A stretch of DNA of 64,000 nt from Chitinophaga filiformis (GCF_021646545.1 NZ_JAKIRP010000021.1:1-64000); one strand, 5' to 3'. Shown: positions 7,256-17,334, counted from the stretch's first letter. Translations and numbers: made by a program. The notes: generated by a model not told the origin, from the sequence alone.

Positions 7256-10200
7256 CTATCGGGAGATGATGAACCTCACATCCCTGCTTTCAGTCTCTGT
7301 TATCACCCTGAGGATGAATGTGCCTGTCATCGATCCTCCTACAGAAAAAGAATCGTCTATCAGCAGCGTTGGTGCATACTGTTTCTTACCCGCTATGATG
7401 CCATTCATGTCGTATACATAAGCAACAACCTGCTGTTTACGGTTCAGTTTTATCTTAAAGTTGAAATTGCCGTTGTTGGGATTGGGTGACAGCGTCACGG
7501 TGTCGATAACATGCACCGGCACACTGTAGCCTGGTCCGGCATTGGGATCGTAGTTACCTATTTCCAGGTCCTTGCGCAGCACATAGGTACATGTACCAAA
7601 AGTGGCTGTCATTTCTACCCAATAGCTTCCGGGATCGGTGAACTTAATGAGCGGCGTGCCGTTCTCATTACCTAAGAGCACAGCAGCAGGATGATAGTTC
7701 CAGCTCACATTGTCCGGTGCTGGTACATTGATCTCTTTAATGACAAGGGTATCGAAGGCATTCTTACGGGAGGCGACGAGGAAGTTGATATCCGGTTTTG
7801 TGTTCGCCTTGCTGATTGTGACATCCTGATCTACTGTACAGTTATGGGCATCCTTTACTGCGATGTGATAATTACCCGGCGTTAATCCGTTGAACGTACC
7901 CGCAGGCAACCAGCTGCTCTGATCCAGCGCATACTGATATGGCGTAGTACCTCCTGTTACAAGTGTACTGAGCGTACCGTCTCCAAGACCATCACATACA
8001 GGCGGTGCACTGACTTCCAGCGTTAAAAGTGCTGGCTGGGAAACAGTGTAGGTAAGCGCTTGTTTGCAACCTTTACTGTCTGTGATAGTCACGGTGTAAT
8101 CGCCTGCTGCGATATTTTCGGCGCCATCACCAGAGATGGCGGGATCATTCCATTGATAGTTATAATTGCCATCACCGCCGCTGACATGGAGTTTCAGGGC
8201 TCCATTGGATTCACCGTAACAGTTCACGTTGGTAATATCGGCGGTGGCAGTTAATGATGTATAAAGAGATGTCAATGTTGTGGTGATATCTGTTGTACAA
8301 CCAGCAGCATCCCGCACCTGCAGCCGATAGTCCTTCGCAGTAAGACCCGTGAAAACAGGATTGTCCTGCCATGGTTGATCTGCAATTGCATATTTGTAAG
8401 GGGCAGTGCCTCCCTGTGGTGCTACGCTGATCGTTCCTATAGGGTCAGCGCCACAACCGTTGTGCTCTTTGTTACTTACTGTTAAACCAAGTATAGCAGC
8501 TGGCTCTGTCATAGTGATCTGCTGGGATACAATACAGCCACGGCCATCTTTTACGTGGAGCGTATGTGTACCGGCATTGATATGTTCTACCAGCGCTGCA
8601 TCGCTGTAAGGGTTATTGTCCAACGCATACAGGTAACCACTGTAATTACCGCCGTTGCCACCGGTAGCGGTGATCTGTGCAAAACCGTTGTCATTACCTT
8701 TACAGGAAATGTTATATCCGGCATAGTCAGACAGTGTGCTGGTAAAACTTACCGGTGCAGCTGGCATGATGATCGCATAACTTGCAGCAGCATCTACGAT
8801 ACAGCCATGTCCATCTGATAGACGAAGTTTATAAGTACCGGCAGTATGGATATCTGTGTCAGCCGTGAAAGGTTGATAGGCGCCGCCGTCGACTGACCAT
8901 TCATACAGGTAAGTACCTGTACCACCCGCTCCGGTCATTTCGATATGAGCACCATCGGCAAGGCACACCGCATCATGTACAGTGATACCTGCGATCTTCA
9001 CTGTTGTTGCCGCCTGTACAGTGCTTTCCGTAGAAGTTGCAGAGCAGCCCGGAGCTTTATTGTCAGTGATGATGAGATGATAGGTGCCGGCAGCTAAGGC
9101 CTCTATCTGCGTATCTGTGCCGAGCCAGATCGTATTGTCGGACCAGGCGCCATTCTTCAGTTCCTGCCAGTGATAATAATAACTACCTGAGCCACCATTT
9201 ACGACCGACTTAATGAGCGCATCATCTTCACCATAACAGCTGATAGGCGTTTGTTGCAGGTTTACCTGCAATGCGCTCCGTTCGTAGATGCTGATGCTCT
9301 TTGTTGCCTGATCGTTACAGGTATTACCCTGATTCTTCGCGGTGACAGTATAATTGCCCGCAAAAAGATCTGTGAAGACGCCTGTTGTATTTGTAGCGAT
9401 GGATGTATTGTTTTGCAGCAGCGTGTATTCGTATGCACCGGAGCCTCCGGTAGCAGTACATACCAGCCTGCCTTCACGTGCGCCATAACAACTGATAGAA
9501 TCTACAGGATCGATATTCAGTGTGAGCGGAATGAGCGTACTCAATGTTACCGTACTATCCCATCCGGGACAATTTACATCGCTGTTAAGCACCTCTACCC
9601 GGTAATTACCTCCCGGCAGATCTGTGAAGGTATAGCGGTCTGTCATCACGGCACCTGATTGTTTAAACGGAGCAGGATCACCATTGCGATAGAGATTGAA
9701 TGCATAGTTAGCTACAGCACCATCTGTTGCACTGGCTTGTATATCGATAGCGCCATCACCGGGAGAGACACATTTCGGAGAAGTGGCTGCCAGGTATCCG
9801 CTGACACGTGGTGGCTGTGTGATAAGGATATTTCCGGTAACAGCAATGGTAGTGTTACAGGTACTGTTCTTTACCTGTACCCTGTAAGTACCGGCCGGCA
9901 GTTGTTCAAATAAAACGCTTTTTCCTGTTCCCGGCCTGTCTGTAATAATTGGCACACCGCCGGATAAGAGCGTAAACGTGTAGGTACCACCAGGATCGGC
10001 TCCTGCTGCGGTGATACCGATCGTACCATCGTTACCACCGTAGCAACTTACGTTCTTATGACGGGTATTATCTTCAGCCGCGGTAAGTTCTGCCAGTTCC
10101 CCTACTGTAATGACAACCGGGGCATAACAGCTTCCGGCATTTTCTCCGGGATTGATTATCCAGAGTGAGTAGACGTCCGGCGCTAGTCCGCGGATATCAA

Positions 10201-11290
10201 TACCGTCTGAAACCCGTACGTTTCCCGGGCTCCATTTGTCCAGATTACCACAACTCGTGGGGTTGCCAGGATCACATGGTTCGGTAACATTGCCTTTGCG
10301 CAGGAGCCACCTCATTTCACCGAATGCACTGGCAATATTGCTGCCCGCTATACGGATGCTGCCGGTCTCCATTCCTTTACAGGAAGCGGTGCTATCAACG
10401 GCACTACGATCGCGTAACGAGGGAGGCGCCGGAAGGATATCGATAGGGTCTGAAGCCGGACTATAGGGAGAATACAAAGTAGCGCTCGGATATTCTATTT
10501 TATACCGGTAATGAAATCTTGCCGACTGCCTGGCGTTCTTTACTTCGGGGATCCGCTGAAGCGGAGTAAAATTCAGGTGTTCATTCGCTGATGTCCCCAT
10601 TGGCTGCCAACCAGCACCATTCAGCGAATACTCCCACTCTACCGTTTTCTTCATGTACCTGTCTGAAGGGCCTACAACAGTACCGGTTTCGGAAAACTGT
10701 ACGGACGCTCCCGCGCAGATCGTTTTATTGAAAGAGCTGCTTTCGAGCGGCGGAGGGGTGATCATCACCACCATGAAGCGGACGCGGGAGGACAAGGATT
10801 CTGTGGGCGTACCATCCACCAGGGGCGTACACTTGTATACCGGAATATCTGCGAGCAGACTGGTATTGTTCAAGGCACTCTCTGTGATCGGGTAGCATAA
10901 GGATTCTGATGGACCGGTAGGCGATACGGCTACTGTCCAATATTCTACTCCCGCACCGAGGTAAGTTAAACTGGCAACGGGGTATACAACATTGGTAACC
11001 CTCATGATATTGTTGCTGCCATTACTACCTACATAGGTGGGATAGCGCATCATTTGGTCGGCGTCCATTACATAGAGCGCGTTGATGCTACCTTCAAACA
11101 CCATATACATGGTAACTTCCGGATTAGGATATGCCTGTGCCCGCGTTCTGCCAGGCAATAAACAGGACCATATCACGGCAAACCAAAAGATGATCCGGGC
11201 AACATATTTCGTGCGGGATAAACTACGTAACGCAACAGGCAACGGGAATAACCGTATAACGGCTATAGGGCTTAATTGATGTGCAGGCAT
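7256..11290 (-). CDS. SprB-repeat surface protein with T9SS sorting domain
   Basis: A 1344-residue secreted protein. The N-terminus carries a long basic leader and hydrophobic segment (IIFWFAVIWSCLLPG, residues ~32-46) ending in RTRAQA. Residues ~60-360 contain poorly defined Ig-like material. From about 390 to 1200 there are roughly nine SprB-type repeats, each marked by a Cys near its start (VSCYGGNDGTI, ISCYGAREGRL, NVNCYGESNGAL) and a GGxGxYxY core. The last ~85 residues form a type A T9SS sorting domain (LSPNPNNGNFNFKI). SprB repeats are known from the gliding adhesin of Flavobacterium; here adhesion is inferred. A -7-like box, TATATTTA, lies at 11339-11346 on its strand. Confidence 0.85.
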   Translation of the reverse strand: MPAHQLSPIAVIRLFPLPVALRSLSRTKYVARIIFWFAVIWSCLLPGRTRAQAYPNPEVTMYMVFEGSINALYVMDADQMMRYPTYVGSNGSNNIMRVTNVVYPVASLTYLGAGVEYWTVAVSPTGPSESLCYPITESALNNTSLLADIPVYKCTPLVDGTPTESLSSRVRFMVVMITPPPLESSSFNKTICAGASVQFSETGTVVGPSDRYMKKTVEWEYSLNGAGWQPMGTSANEHLNFTPLQRIPEVKNARQSARFHYRYKIEYPSATLYSPYSPASDPIDILPAPPSLRDRSAVDSTASCKGMETGSIRIAGSNIASAFGEMRWLLRKGNVTEPCDPGNPTSCGNLDKWSPGNVRVSDGIDIRGLAPDVYSLWIINPGENAGSCYAPVVITVGELAELTAAEDNTRHKNVSCYGGNDGTIGITAAGADPGGTYTFTLLSGGVPIITDRPGTGKSVLFEQLPAGTYRVQVKNSTCNTTIAVTGNILITQPPRVSGYLAATSPKCVSPGDGAIDIQASATDGAVANYAFNLYRNGDPAPFKQSGAVMTDRYTFTDLPGGNYRVEVLNSDVNCPGWDSTVTLSTLIPLTLNIDPVDSISCYGAREGRLVCTATGGSGAYEYTLLQNNTSIATNTTGVFTDLFAGNYTVTAKNQGNTCNDQATKSISIYERSALQVNLQQTPISCYGEDDALIKSVVNGGSGSYYYHWQELKNGAWSDNTIWLGTDTQIEALAAGTYHLIITDNKAPGCSATSTESTVQAATTVKIAGITVHDAVCLADGAHIEMTGAGGTGTYLYEWSVDGGAYQPFTADTDIHTAGTYKLRLSDGHGCIVDAAASYAIIMPAAPVSFTSTLSDYAGYNISCKGNDNGFAQITATGGNGGNYSGYLYALDNNPYSDAALVEHINAGTHTLHVKDGRGCIVSQQITMTEPAAILGLTVSNKEHNGCGADPIGTISVAPQGGTAPYKYAIADQPWQDNPVFTGLTAKDYRLQVRDAAGCTTDITTTLTSLYTSLTATADITNVNCYGESNGALKLHVSGGDGNYNYQWNDPAISGDGAENIAAGDYTVTITDSKGCKQALTYTVSQPALLTLEVSAPPVCDGLGDGTLSTLVTGGTTPYQYALDQSSWLPAGTFNGLTPGNYHIAVKDAHNCTVDQDVTISKANTKPDINFLVASRKNAFDTLVIKEINVPAPDNVSWNYHPAAVLLGNENGTPLIKFTDPGSYWVEMTATFGTCTYVLRKDLEIGNYDPNAGPGYSVPVHVIDTVTLSPNPNNGNFNFKIKLNRKQQVVAYVYDMNGIIAGKKQYAPTLLIDDSFSVGGSMTGTFILRVITETESRDVRFIISR

Positions 11291-11643
11291 AGGGTAACAG
11301 TGGTGATATTCGTGTACTGTATTCTCTTAAATAATACCTAAATATAAGCAGGCAGACACATAGAAAGAAAAATAATATTATCAGCTGAGGCAAATAACTG
11401 GAAATCAATCAGGCCATCTCAAAATGAAGTACTAGTACACAGTCGGGGAACCGGCAGTGGGGTTATGCAGCATCAGCAGATGCATGTGGTTTAACATCGT
11501 CTGCAACAGATTCTTATTGCACTTCAAACATAATAAGAAGTGGGTTGTTACCTATAAAATGTCGCCTGTCGACTATTCAACTATTTTCCTTACATTCATC
11601 AAAACGTATACGTAATCCCAAGATCATCCTAAATCGCCACAGT
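11291..11643. other. Intergenic region between divergent genes
   Basis: This 353-bp region separates the SprB-repeat gene and the TonB receptor. It holds a 7/8 match to the TAnnTTTG box on the minus strand (TATATTTA, 11339-11346) and a small hairpin GCATCAGCAGATGC near 11470. I see no clear plus-strand promoter and no convincing small gene. Confidence 0.4.
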
Positions 11644-14400
11644 ATGAAGAACTATCTACAACTCACCTGTTTGTGCGCCCTTTTGTTGCTCATAAACTTG
11701 TCTACACGGGTCTATGGACAGCAACAACAGACAGTAACAGGTACTGTAACAGACAAAACAACTGGCAACCCTTTACCGGGAGTCACTGTCAGTGTTAAAG
11801 GCTCACTTGCCGGTACCATCACTGATGGTAGCGGAAATTTCAGATTCAACACGACCCGCCAGTTCCCGATCACGCTGGTATTTTCCTCCGTGGGGTACAG
11901 CAGCGCCCCGGTGGTGGTGAACAGTGCGGGCAACATTACTGTGCAACTCGCTTCTACGGAGATCCTGGGAGAAGAGATCGTAGTTGCCGCCAGCCGTGTG
12001 TCTCAAAGTATACTGGAATCGCCGGTATCTATTGAGAAGCTCAATGCGACGGCCATACGGGAATCTCCTACCCCTAGTTTCTATGATGCCCTGCCTTCCC
12101 TCAAAGGCGTTGAATCCAGCGTACAGAGCCTTACCTTCCGTACCATTACCACCAGGGGTTTCAATACCAATGGTAACACCCGTTTTAATCAGCTGATGGA
12201 CGGTATGGACAACCAGGCGCCGGGCCTGAACTTCTCAGTAGGTAACATTGTCGGCATCTCCGAACTGGACGTAGCCAGTGTGGAACTGCTGCCGGGCGCA
12301 TCCTCCGCACTCTATGGTGCAGGAGGCATGAACGGTACATTACTTATGACCAGTAAAAGCCCTTTCGATTACCAGGGCCTGAGCCTGAAACTGCAGGCAG
12401 GTATTAACCATGTAGGCAAAAAGCAGCAGGACCAGATCGGCTTCATTCCTGACATCACCGCACGATACGCCAAAGCCTTTGGTAAGTTCGCCTTTAAGCT
12501 CAATTTCGGGTACATGAAGGCCGACGACTGGCAGGCGGTGGATTCGACGAATTTTGACAGGTTAAACCTGCGTACAAAAGCAGGTTTCTCTAATGCTGCG
12601 GATCCTAATTACGACGGTGTCAACGTTTACGGTGATGAGATCACCACTACTTTTGGTGCTGCAGGGGGATTGCTCAACGGACAGGCAGTGTCCCGTACAG
12701 GTTACGCTGAAAGAGACCTGGTTGATTACAGCACAAAAAGCCTGAAAACAGGCGCTGCATTCCATTATAAGATCACAGACAATACGGAGGCCATCATCCA
12801 GGGTAACTGGGGAACCGGTACTACTGTGTATACCGGCTCTGACCGTTATTCCCTGCGCAAATTTAACCTGGGTCAGTATAAGATCGAAGTAAGAGGTAAA
12901 CGCTTCTTCGTACGTGGTTATACTACCCAGGAACGTTCCGGTGAAGCGTACAATGCCACTGCATTGGGTACCCTGCTGAATGAAGCTTATAATCCAAGCG
13001 TGATCAGGGACAATGACGGTAATGTAACCGGTGGATGGTTTGCAGAATACGCTACTGTTTACAACCAGGCACGTGCAGGTGTCTTCCAGCCTGCACCAGG
13101 CGTAAAGACAGATGCGCAGGCACATGCTATTGCCCGGTCTGTAGCTGACAGGAACAGGTTGGTACCTGGCAGCGCGCAATTCAACCTGGCGAAAGAGACT
13201 ATCACCAGCAACTATATCGGTTTCGGCGCAGGCAGGAACGGAGCTAAGTTCAACGATAAAACAAACCTGTACCACTACGAAGGTTTCTATGATTTCACCG
13301 ATCATCTGAAAGTATTGGAAGTACAGGCAGGTACTGCTTTCCGCAGGTATTCCCTGAACTCTGACGGTACCATCTTCGATGATGGCGCCGGCCGTATCAA
13401 GATCGATGAAATAGGTGCTTATCTGCAGGTGGGTAAGAAACTGGTGAATGACAGGATCAAGCTGACTGGTTCTGTTCGTTATGATAAGAACGAAAATTTC
13501 GACGGCAGGTTTACACCTCGTATATCCGGTGTGTTTACTGTAGCTCCCCGTCACAATATCCGCCTGTCATTCCAGACAGCTTACCGCAATCCTACCAACC
13601 AGGATCAGTACATCGACCTGCCTATCCGCGCCAACACCCGTCTGATAGGTGGTTTACCGGAACTGCTGACCAAGTATAACCTCTACAACAACAAAGGTTA
13701 TACGCAGGCGAGCGTACAGCGTTATGCTGCCACCGGCGATCCTACCCAACTGCAGCAATATACCTTCGGTAAGTTCAGGCCTGAAAGTGTAAGCGCCTAT
13801 GAGATCGGGTACAAGGGCCTCATCAAAAACCGCCTGCTGATCGATGCTTATTACTACTACAGCGCCTATAAGAACTTCCTGTCCTATACAGCACTGATAC
13901 AGCCTACTGTTCCACTGGCACAGGATCCGACCCTGAGCAGCGCCAGGATATTTGCGACCTACGTAAATAATCCGGAAACAGTTAAGGCACAGGGTGGTGC
14001 GATTGGTCTGGATTACCTGATCAATAGCTGGACGCTGTCGGGCAACTTCTCTTACAACGACCTTACGAACAATAAAGGAGAACTTGACAATGCCTTCAAC
14101 ACGCCTAAATACCGTTTCAATATCGGTCTTGCAAATAAGAACATCGCGAAGAACTTAGGGTTTAATGTGATGTACCGTTGGCAGGATGCGTTTGTATGGA
14201 GTTCCAGCTTTGTAAGAGGTACTGTGTCTGCTTACAGCACCGTGGATGCGCAGGTTAATTACAGGATACCGAAGATCAGGGCTACTATCAAAGTAGGTGG
14301 TTCTAACATTACGAACCATTATTTCCAGACTTCTTATGGTAATCCGAAAGCAGGGGGTATTTATTATACAGCGATCCTGTTTGATGATCTGTTGAAATAA
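11644..14400 (+). CDS. TonB-dependent outer-membrane receptor
   Basis: The product is 918 residues from the ATG at 11644, which gives a clean signal peptide ending near VYGQ (residue ~24); an in-frame upstream ATG at 11545 adds an unlikely leader. Residues ~27-115 are a carboxypeptidase-regulatory-like domain (VTGTVTDKTTGNPLPGVTV). A plug follows (~125-240, with LMDGMDNQAPGLNFSVGN and LLPGASSALYGAGGMNG), then a beta-barrel ending in an aromatic-rich terminal strand (IYYTAILFDDLLK). No SusD partner is adjacent, so it is not a classical polysaccharide-utilisation pair. The substrate is unknown; siderophore, vitamin or oligomer uptake are all possible. It is followed by a strong terminator. Confidence 0.88.
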   Translation: MKNYLQLTCLCALLLLINLSTRVYGQQQQTVTGTVTDKTTGNPLPGVTVSVKGSLAGTITDGSGNFRFNTTRQFPITLVFSSVGYSSAPVVVNSAGNITVQLASTEILGEEIVVAASRVSQSILESPVSIEKLNATAIRESPTPSFYDALPSLKGVESSVQSLTFRTITTRGFNTNGNTRFNQLMDGMDNQAPGLNFSVGNIVGISELDVASVELLPGASSALYGAGGMNGTLLMTSKSPFDYQGLSLKLQAGINHVGKKQQDQIGFIPDITARYAKAFGKFAFKLNFGYMKADDWQAVDSTNFDRLNLRTKAGFSNAADPNYDGVNVYGDEITTTFGAAGGLLNGQAVSRTGYAERDLVDYSTKSLKTGAAFHYKITDNTEAIIQGNWGTGTTVYTGSDRYSLRKFNLGQYKIEVRGKRFFVRGYTTQERSGEAYNATALGTLLNEAYNPSVIRDNDGNVTGGWFAEYATVYNQARAGVFQPAPGVKTDAQAHAIARSVADRNRLVPGSAQFNLAKETITSNYIGFGAGRNGAKFNDKTNLYHYEGFYDFTDHLKVLEVQAGTAFRRYSLNSDGTIFDDGAGRIKIDEIGAYLQVGKKLVNDRIKLTGSVRYDKNENFDGRFTPRISGVFTVAPRHNIRLSFQTAYRNPTNQDQYIDLPIRANTRLIGGLPELLTKYNLYNNKGYTQASVQRYAATGDPTQLQQYTFGKFRPESVSAYEIGYKGLIKNRLLIDAYYYYSAYKNFLSYTALIQPTVPLAQDPTLSSARIFATYVNNPETVKAQGGAIGLDYLINSWTLSGNFSYNDLTNNKGELDNAFNTPKYRFNIGLANKNIAKNLGFNVMYRWQDAFVWSSSFVRGTVSAYSTVDAQVNYRIPKIRATIKVGGSNITNHYFQTSYGNPKAGGIYYTAILFDDLLK

Positions 14401-14417
14401 TAATTTCTTTCAGTGTA

Positions 14418-14452
14418 GAAAGCCCCGGGATGTATTTCCCGGGGCTTTTTAA
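14418..14452 (+). terminator. Terminator of the TonB receptor gene
   Basis: AAAGCCCCGGGA and TCCCGGGGCTTTTT form a 10-12-bp GC-rich stem with a TGTATT loop and a T-run, 18 bp after the stop. Confidence 0.9.
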
Positions 14453-14540
14453 GTGTTATTGATTACGATACTTCCGTTTCAGGCTGGATCTAAGTTATCG
14501 ATTATGTGCTGCTATGTAAGTGCTATTGATTACGATACTT

Positions 14541-14691
14541 CGGTTTCAGGCTGGGATCACTGGCTGTAGTTCTTTGAAGCTACGGACGATTAAGCATTGG
14601 GAATCGTATGGGCGATAGAATAGGTATTAAACCCCTGTCAATCGTGTGAGCGCTTCAAACAACTAAGGCCAGTGATTCCCACCTGAAACCG
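14541..14691. repeat. Inverted-repeat intergenic element, copy 2
   Basis: A 151-bp element bounded by CGGTTTCAGGCTGGGATCAC and, inverted, GTGATTCCCACCTGAAACCG. It includes the inner TGGC and GCCA bases of the same family as 625-764. A partial left end, TTGATTACGATACTTC then CGTTTCAGGCTGG, is also duplicated upstream at about 14459-14485. The interior is unrelated to copy 1 but resembles copy 4 (GTTTGAAG- and CTTCAAA-like segments). Confidence 0.7.
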
Positions 14692-14819
14692 TTATACTTA
14701 GTGAGTTCCTGTTATTGGCCTGAGCTACTGTATTTAAGCCCTCCAGCGGCATAAGTTCACTTAAGTCCGCCTCAAACCGGTTGCTTCTTCGTCTGAATAC
14801 CGTCCCACTAGTGTGCTTG

Positions 14820-14881
14820 CTATTTATTCTCTTCGGCCAATTCCCTCAGCATCGTGATGGTATCAAACAGGACGCCTGCTT
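14820..14881 (-). pseudogene. Duplicated 3' end fragment of the adjacent glycosidase gene
   Basis: On the minus strand this segment reads AGVLFDTITMLRELAEENK followed by TAG. The last codons of the intact gene (14916-16220) read AGVLFDTITMLREWAEKNK and stop. The two copies are offset by 96 bp and differ at about ten positions, mostly silent or conservative. The duplication extends leftward into the non-coding flank (about 14782). It has no start codon of its own and is a relic. Confidence 0.8.
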
Positions 14882-14915
14882 TTCGTTCGTATACCGTCTG
14901 GATTAGTAATGCCTG

Positions 14916-16220
14916 CTATTTATTCTTTTCGGCCCATTCCCTCAACATCGTGATTGTGTCAAACAGGACGCCTGCTTCACCTCTGAAATCGCCCGAGCCT
15001 TTCGGTTCGCCGGTACGTACATCGTACCATTCGTAGAAGCCGTTACGGGCGATAGTTCTGGCGATGATCGGCTGGAGTTCGTCCCAGGCTTCCTTCATAA
15101 AACCGTTGGCGATGAGGGCTTGTATCATCCGGCCGCCGAACCATGTCCAGTCGCCACCGTTCTGGTAAATGTAAGGGTGCATGTTCGGGAATTCCGCTGC
15201 GGGATAAGGCGGATAGACTGTTATACCAATGGTGGCGAATTTCTCTTTGGCAGCAGCATCCACCATTTGCCTGTTAATAGCGGCAATTTCTTTAGGGGTG
15301 TGCAAACCGGCCAATATAGCACAGGCAGAGCCACCGGTGTAAAGTATTTTCTTTTCGTTGAATGAAGCGTGGAAAGGACTTCCATCCAGGTAGAGATGAG
15401 GAATATACTTCTGCGCTGCTGATTCCCACAGATGTTTGCGTACGTTCTCACTGATCTGCCGGGCAATGTTTGTCCAGTTTTCAGTGGGCTGATAGGTGGC
15501 AGGTTTTATTGCCAGGAAATCCTGTATGGCAATCAGATACATGGCATTATCGTATATATCAACGGCCCATTTCGTTTTATGATTAATGGTTACGCCCCAA
15601 CCGGTTTCCGGCTGTACATCACCCCAGTCAACGGTGGTGGCGCCTTTTACCAATCCATACTTTTCTGACCATCGCTCGTTGTGAACGTAGATGAGCGCTT
15701 CCTCCATCCTCCGGATAACTGTCTTCTCTCCTATTTTTTCCTGCAGAATAGATGTATCGCCTGTTACATCTATGTACTTTCTGATGGCCTGGATGAGAGA
15801 AGATTCCTGGTCGGTTTCCACGGTATTTTTATGCGCTACCCATTCAGGCGCGGCGGGAAAATAGCGGAATTCGTAACCGGCCGATGCTTTTTTGATATCT
15901 ATGTATCCATCAACTATATCTCCGCCGTTACCCTGCATTTTAAAGAAGAGCAGCAGTATGTCCCGAACCTTCTCTGCAGCATGTACCTTCAGGGAACCTT
16001 TAATGAAGGTATTGAGGTCCCTGATCCAGACCTCCCCATAAGACGTACCGGCATTGAAGCCCGTCAGCAGCCGCAGTGCACGGGCCTGTATCGAGTCCAG
16101 CCGCGCATCGTTGCGAATAGTAAGTGAAAGCTCCCTGTTATCCGTTTTTTGTGCAGAGAGTGGTGCCCCGAAGGCTGATAGGAAAAGCGAAATAATTAAG
16201 AACGTGGTGAATATCCTCAT
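14916..16220 (-). CDS. Secreted six-hairpin (alpha/alpha-toroid) glycoside hydrolase-like protein
   Basis: The product is 434 residues from the start at 16220, which gives a standard signal peptide (MRIFTTFLIISLFLSAFG, cleaved near SAQ); the in-frame start at 16259 adds 13 residues before it. The protein has features of the GH63/GH37/MGH1-like six-hairpin fold: GEVWIRDLNTFIKG near the N-terminus, TVDWGDVQPETGW mid-protein, GGDWTWFGGRMIQAL, and a C-terminal FYEWYDVRTGEPKGSGDFRG. Acidic residues within these motifs (RDLN, DWGD, YEWYD) are candidate catalytic residues. It probably acts in the periplasm on an oligosaccharide; the substrate is unknown. It is divergent from the kinase-like gene at 16321. 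Confidence 0.7.
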   Translation of the reverse strand: MRIFTTFLIISLFLSAFGAPLSAQKTDNRELSLTIRNDARLDSIQARALRLLTGFNAGTSYGEVWIRDLNTFIKGSLKVHAAEKVRDILLLFFKMQGNGGDIVDGYIDIKKASAGYEFRYFPAAPEWVAHKNTVETDQESSLIQAIRKYIDVTGDTSILQEKIGEKTVIRRMEEALIYVHNERWSEKYGLVKGATTVDWGDVQPETGWGVTINHKTKWAVDIYDNAMYLIAIQDFLAIKPATYQPTENWTNIARQISENVRKHLWESAAQKYIPHLYLDGSPFHASFNEKKILYTGGSACAILAGLHTPKEIAAINRQMVDAAAKEKFATIGITVYPPYPAAEFPNMHPYIYQNGGDWTWFGGRMIQALIANGFMKEAWDELQPIIARTIARNGFYEWYDVRTGEPKGSGDFRGEAGVLFDTITMLREWAEKNK

Positions 16221-16308
16221 ATATCTGTTTGTTAAGACCTGAGACAAATGTACGCACATGTATTCAAATGTACAAACATTGTATACAATCAGGGCAAGTA
16301 AAGAATCT

Positions 16309-16316
16309 TATATTTG
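16309..16316 (+). promoter_or_regulatory. Bacteroidota -7 box (TATATTTG) directly before a start codon
   Basis: An exact TAnnTTTG match ends four bases before the ATG at 16321. A -7 element here would place the transcript start on or next to the A of the start codon, suggesting a leaderless mRNA. No -33 TTTG is seen at the usual 19-21-bp spacing. Confidence 0.45.
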
Positions 16317-16320
16317 CGCC

Positions 16321-17334
16321 ATGCAAACTGTTTTCCCGACCCTTTATTCGACCCTAAGCCCTACTGCCTTAGCCTCTTATATCAGTCAGCAGTATACAAT
16401 CGGATCCCTTGAGTGCCGGTTTATCGTACGCGGTGTAGGTGATACTTACCTGGTCAGCTCCGCCAACGAGCGATTCATTTTGCGCATTTACAGGCCATCT
16501 CACCGCACCCTGGGTAATATACAAGCCGAAGTGGAATTGCTGACGGCCTTACATACGGCCCAGGTATCCGTATCCTATCCCCTGGCAGATAAAGACGGTC
16601 ATTATATCCAGTCGCTGCCGGGAGCTGAAGGCACCCGCCATGCAGTACTGTTCAGTTATGCCGAAGGGCGTTCCCATAATATACTGTCGGATATCCAGCT
16701 TTATAATTTTGGGCGGGAAATGGCCCGTTTTCATAACATCTCATCGCAGATACAGTTGAGTAATGACCGATGGACATTTGACCTGGAAACGACCTTATTT
16801 CAACCACTGGCTGCCGTAAAAGATTATTTCAATGAAGATCCGGCGACTTATGAGTGGTTATTACAGTCGGCAGATAAAGTGAAGACTTTCCTTTCGCAAC
16901 TGGATACTTCCCATTTTTCTTCCGGCTATTGCCATTTTGATTTCCTGCCAAAGAACTTCCACTTTGACACAAAGGATAACATTACCTTTTTCGATTTTGA
17001 TTTCTTCGGAAAAGGCTGGCTGGCCCATGACCTCATGACCTTCCAGCAACAATTGCTCTTAGATACCCACCTCGGCCGCCTGACGGCGGAACAGCGGGAA
17101 AGGACCTGGTCTCTTTTCGTGGATGCCTACCGTTCCGAACGCGCCCTTAGTGAAGAAGAACTGGCGGCGATACCTTACCTGGGATTGGGATTCTGGGTGT
17201 TTTACATGGGTTTCCATGCTACACATGATCAGTTCTATCCGTTAATGCAATCGCATATGTTACAGGGAAGGTTTGCGGTTGTGCGGAAGTTGTTGGAGCG
17301 GGCATGGGAGGAGACTACTCCGGTGGAGCGGTAA
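16321..17334 (+). CDS. Aminoglycoside-phosphotransferase-fold kinase (APH family)
   Basis: A 337-residue cytoplasmic protein with the APH/choline-kinase fold. The N-lobe holds RFILRIYRP with the likely ATP-binding Lys replaced by Arg, and NIQAEVELL with the paired Glu. The catalytic loop is HFDFLPKNFHFD (His-x-Asp-x4-Asn) and the metal-binding motif is FFDFDFFGKGW. The start at 16321 matches the domain boundary; an upstream in-frame ATG at 16258 lies before the promoter box. Relatives phosphorylate small hydroxyl substrates such as homoserine or sugars. The true substrate cannot be read from the sequence, and drug resistance should not be assumed. Confidence 0.75.
   Translation: MQTVFPTLYSTLSPTALASYISQQYTIGSLECRFIVRGVGDTYLVSSANERFILRIYRPSHRTLGNIQAEVELLTALHTAQVSVSYPLADKDGHYIQSLPGAEGTRHAVLFSYAEGRSHNILSDIQLYNFGREMARFHNISSQIQLSNDRWTFDLETTLFQPLAAVKDYFNEDPATYEWLLQSADKVKTFLSQLDTSHFSSGYCHFDFLPKNFHFDTKDNITFFDFDFFGKGWLAHDLMTFQQQLLLDTHLGRLTAEQRERTWSLFVDAYRSERALSEEELAAIPYLGLGFWVFYMGFHATHDQFYPLMQSHMLQGRFAVVRKLLERAWEETTPVER

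Noticed and set aside
12562..13554. 330-codon minus-strand frame
   Set aside because: Antisense shadow of the TonB receptor; composition and lack of domains argue against a gene.
11644..14400. SusC-type receptor of a polysaccharide-utilisation locus
   Set aside because: No SusD-like lipoprotein gene on either side and no associated glycan-degradation genes in the same transcript.
16321..17334. Aminoglycoside resistance gene
   Set aside because: Only the general APH fold is visible; many members phosphorylate metabolites and nothing in the context suggests resistance.
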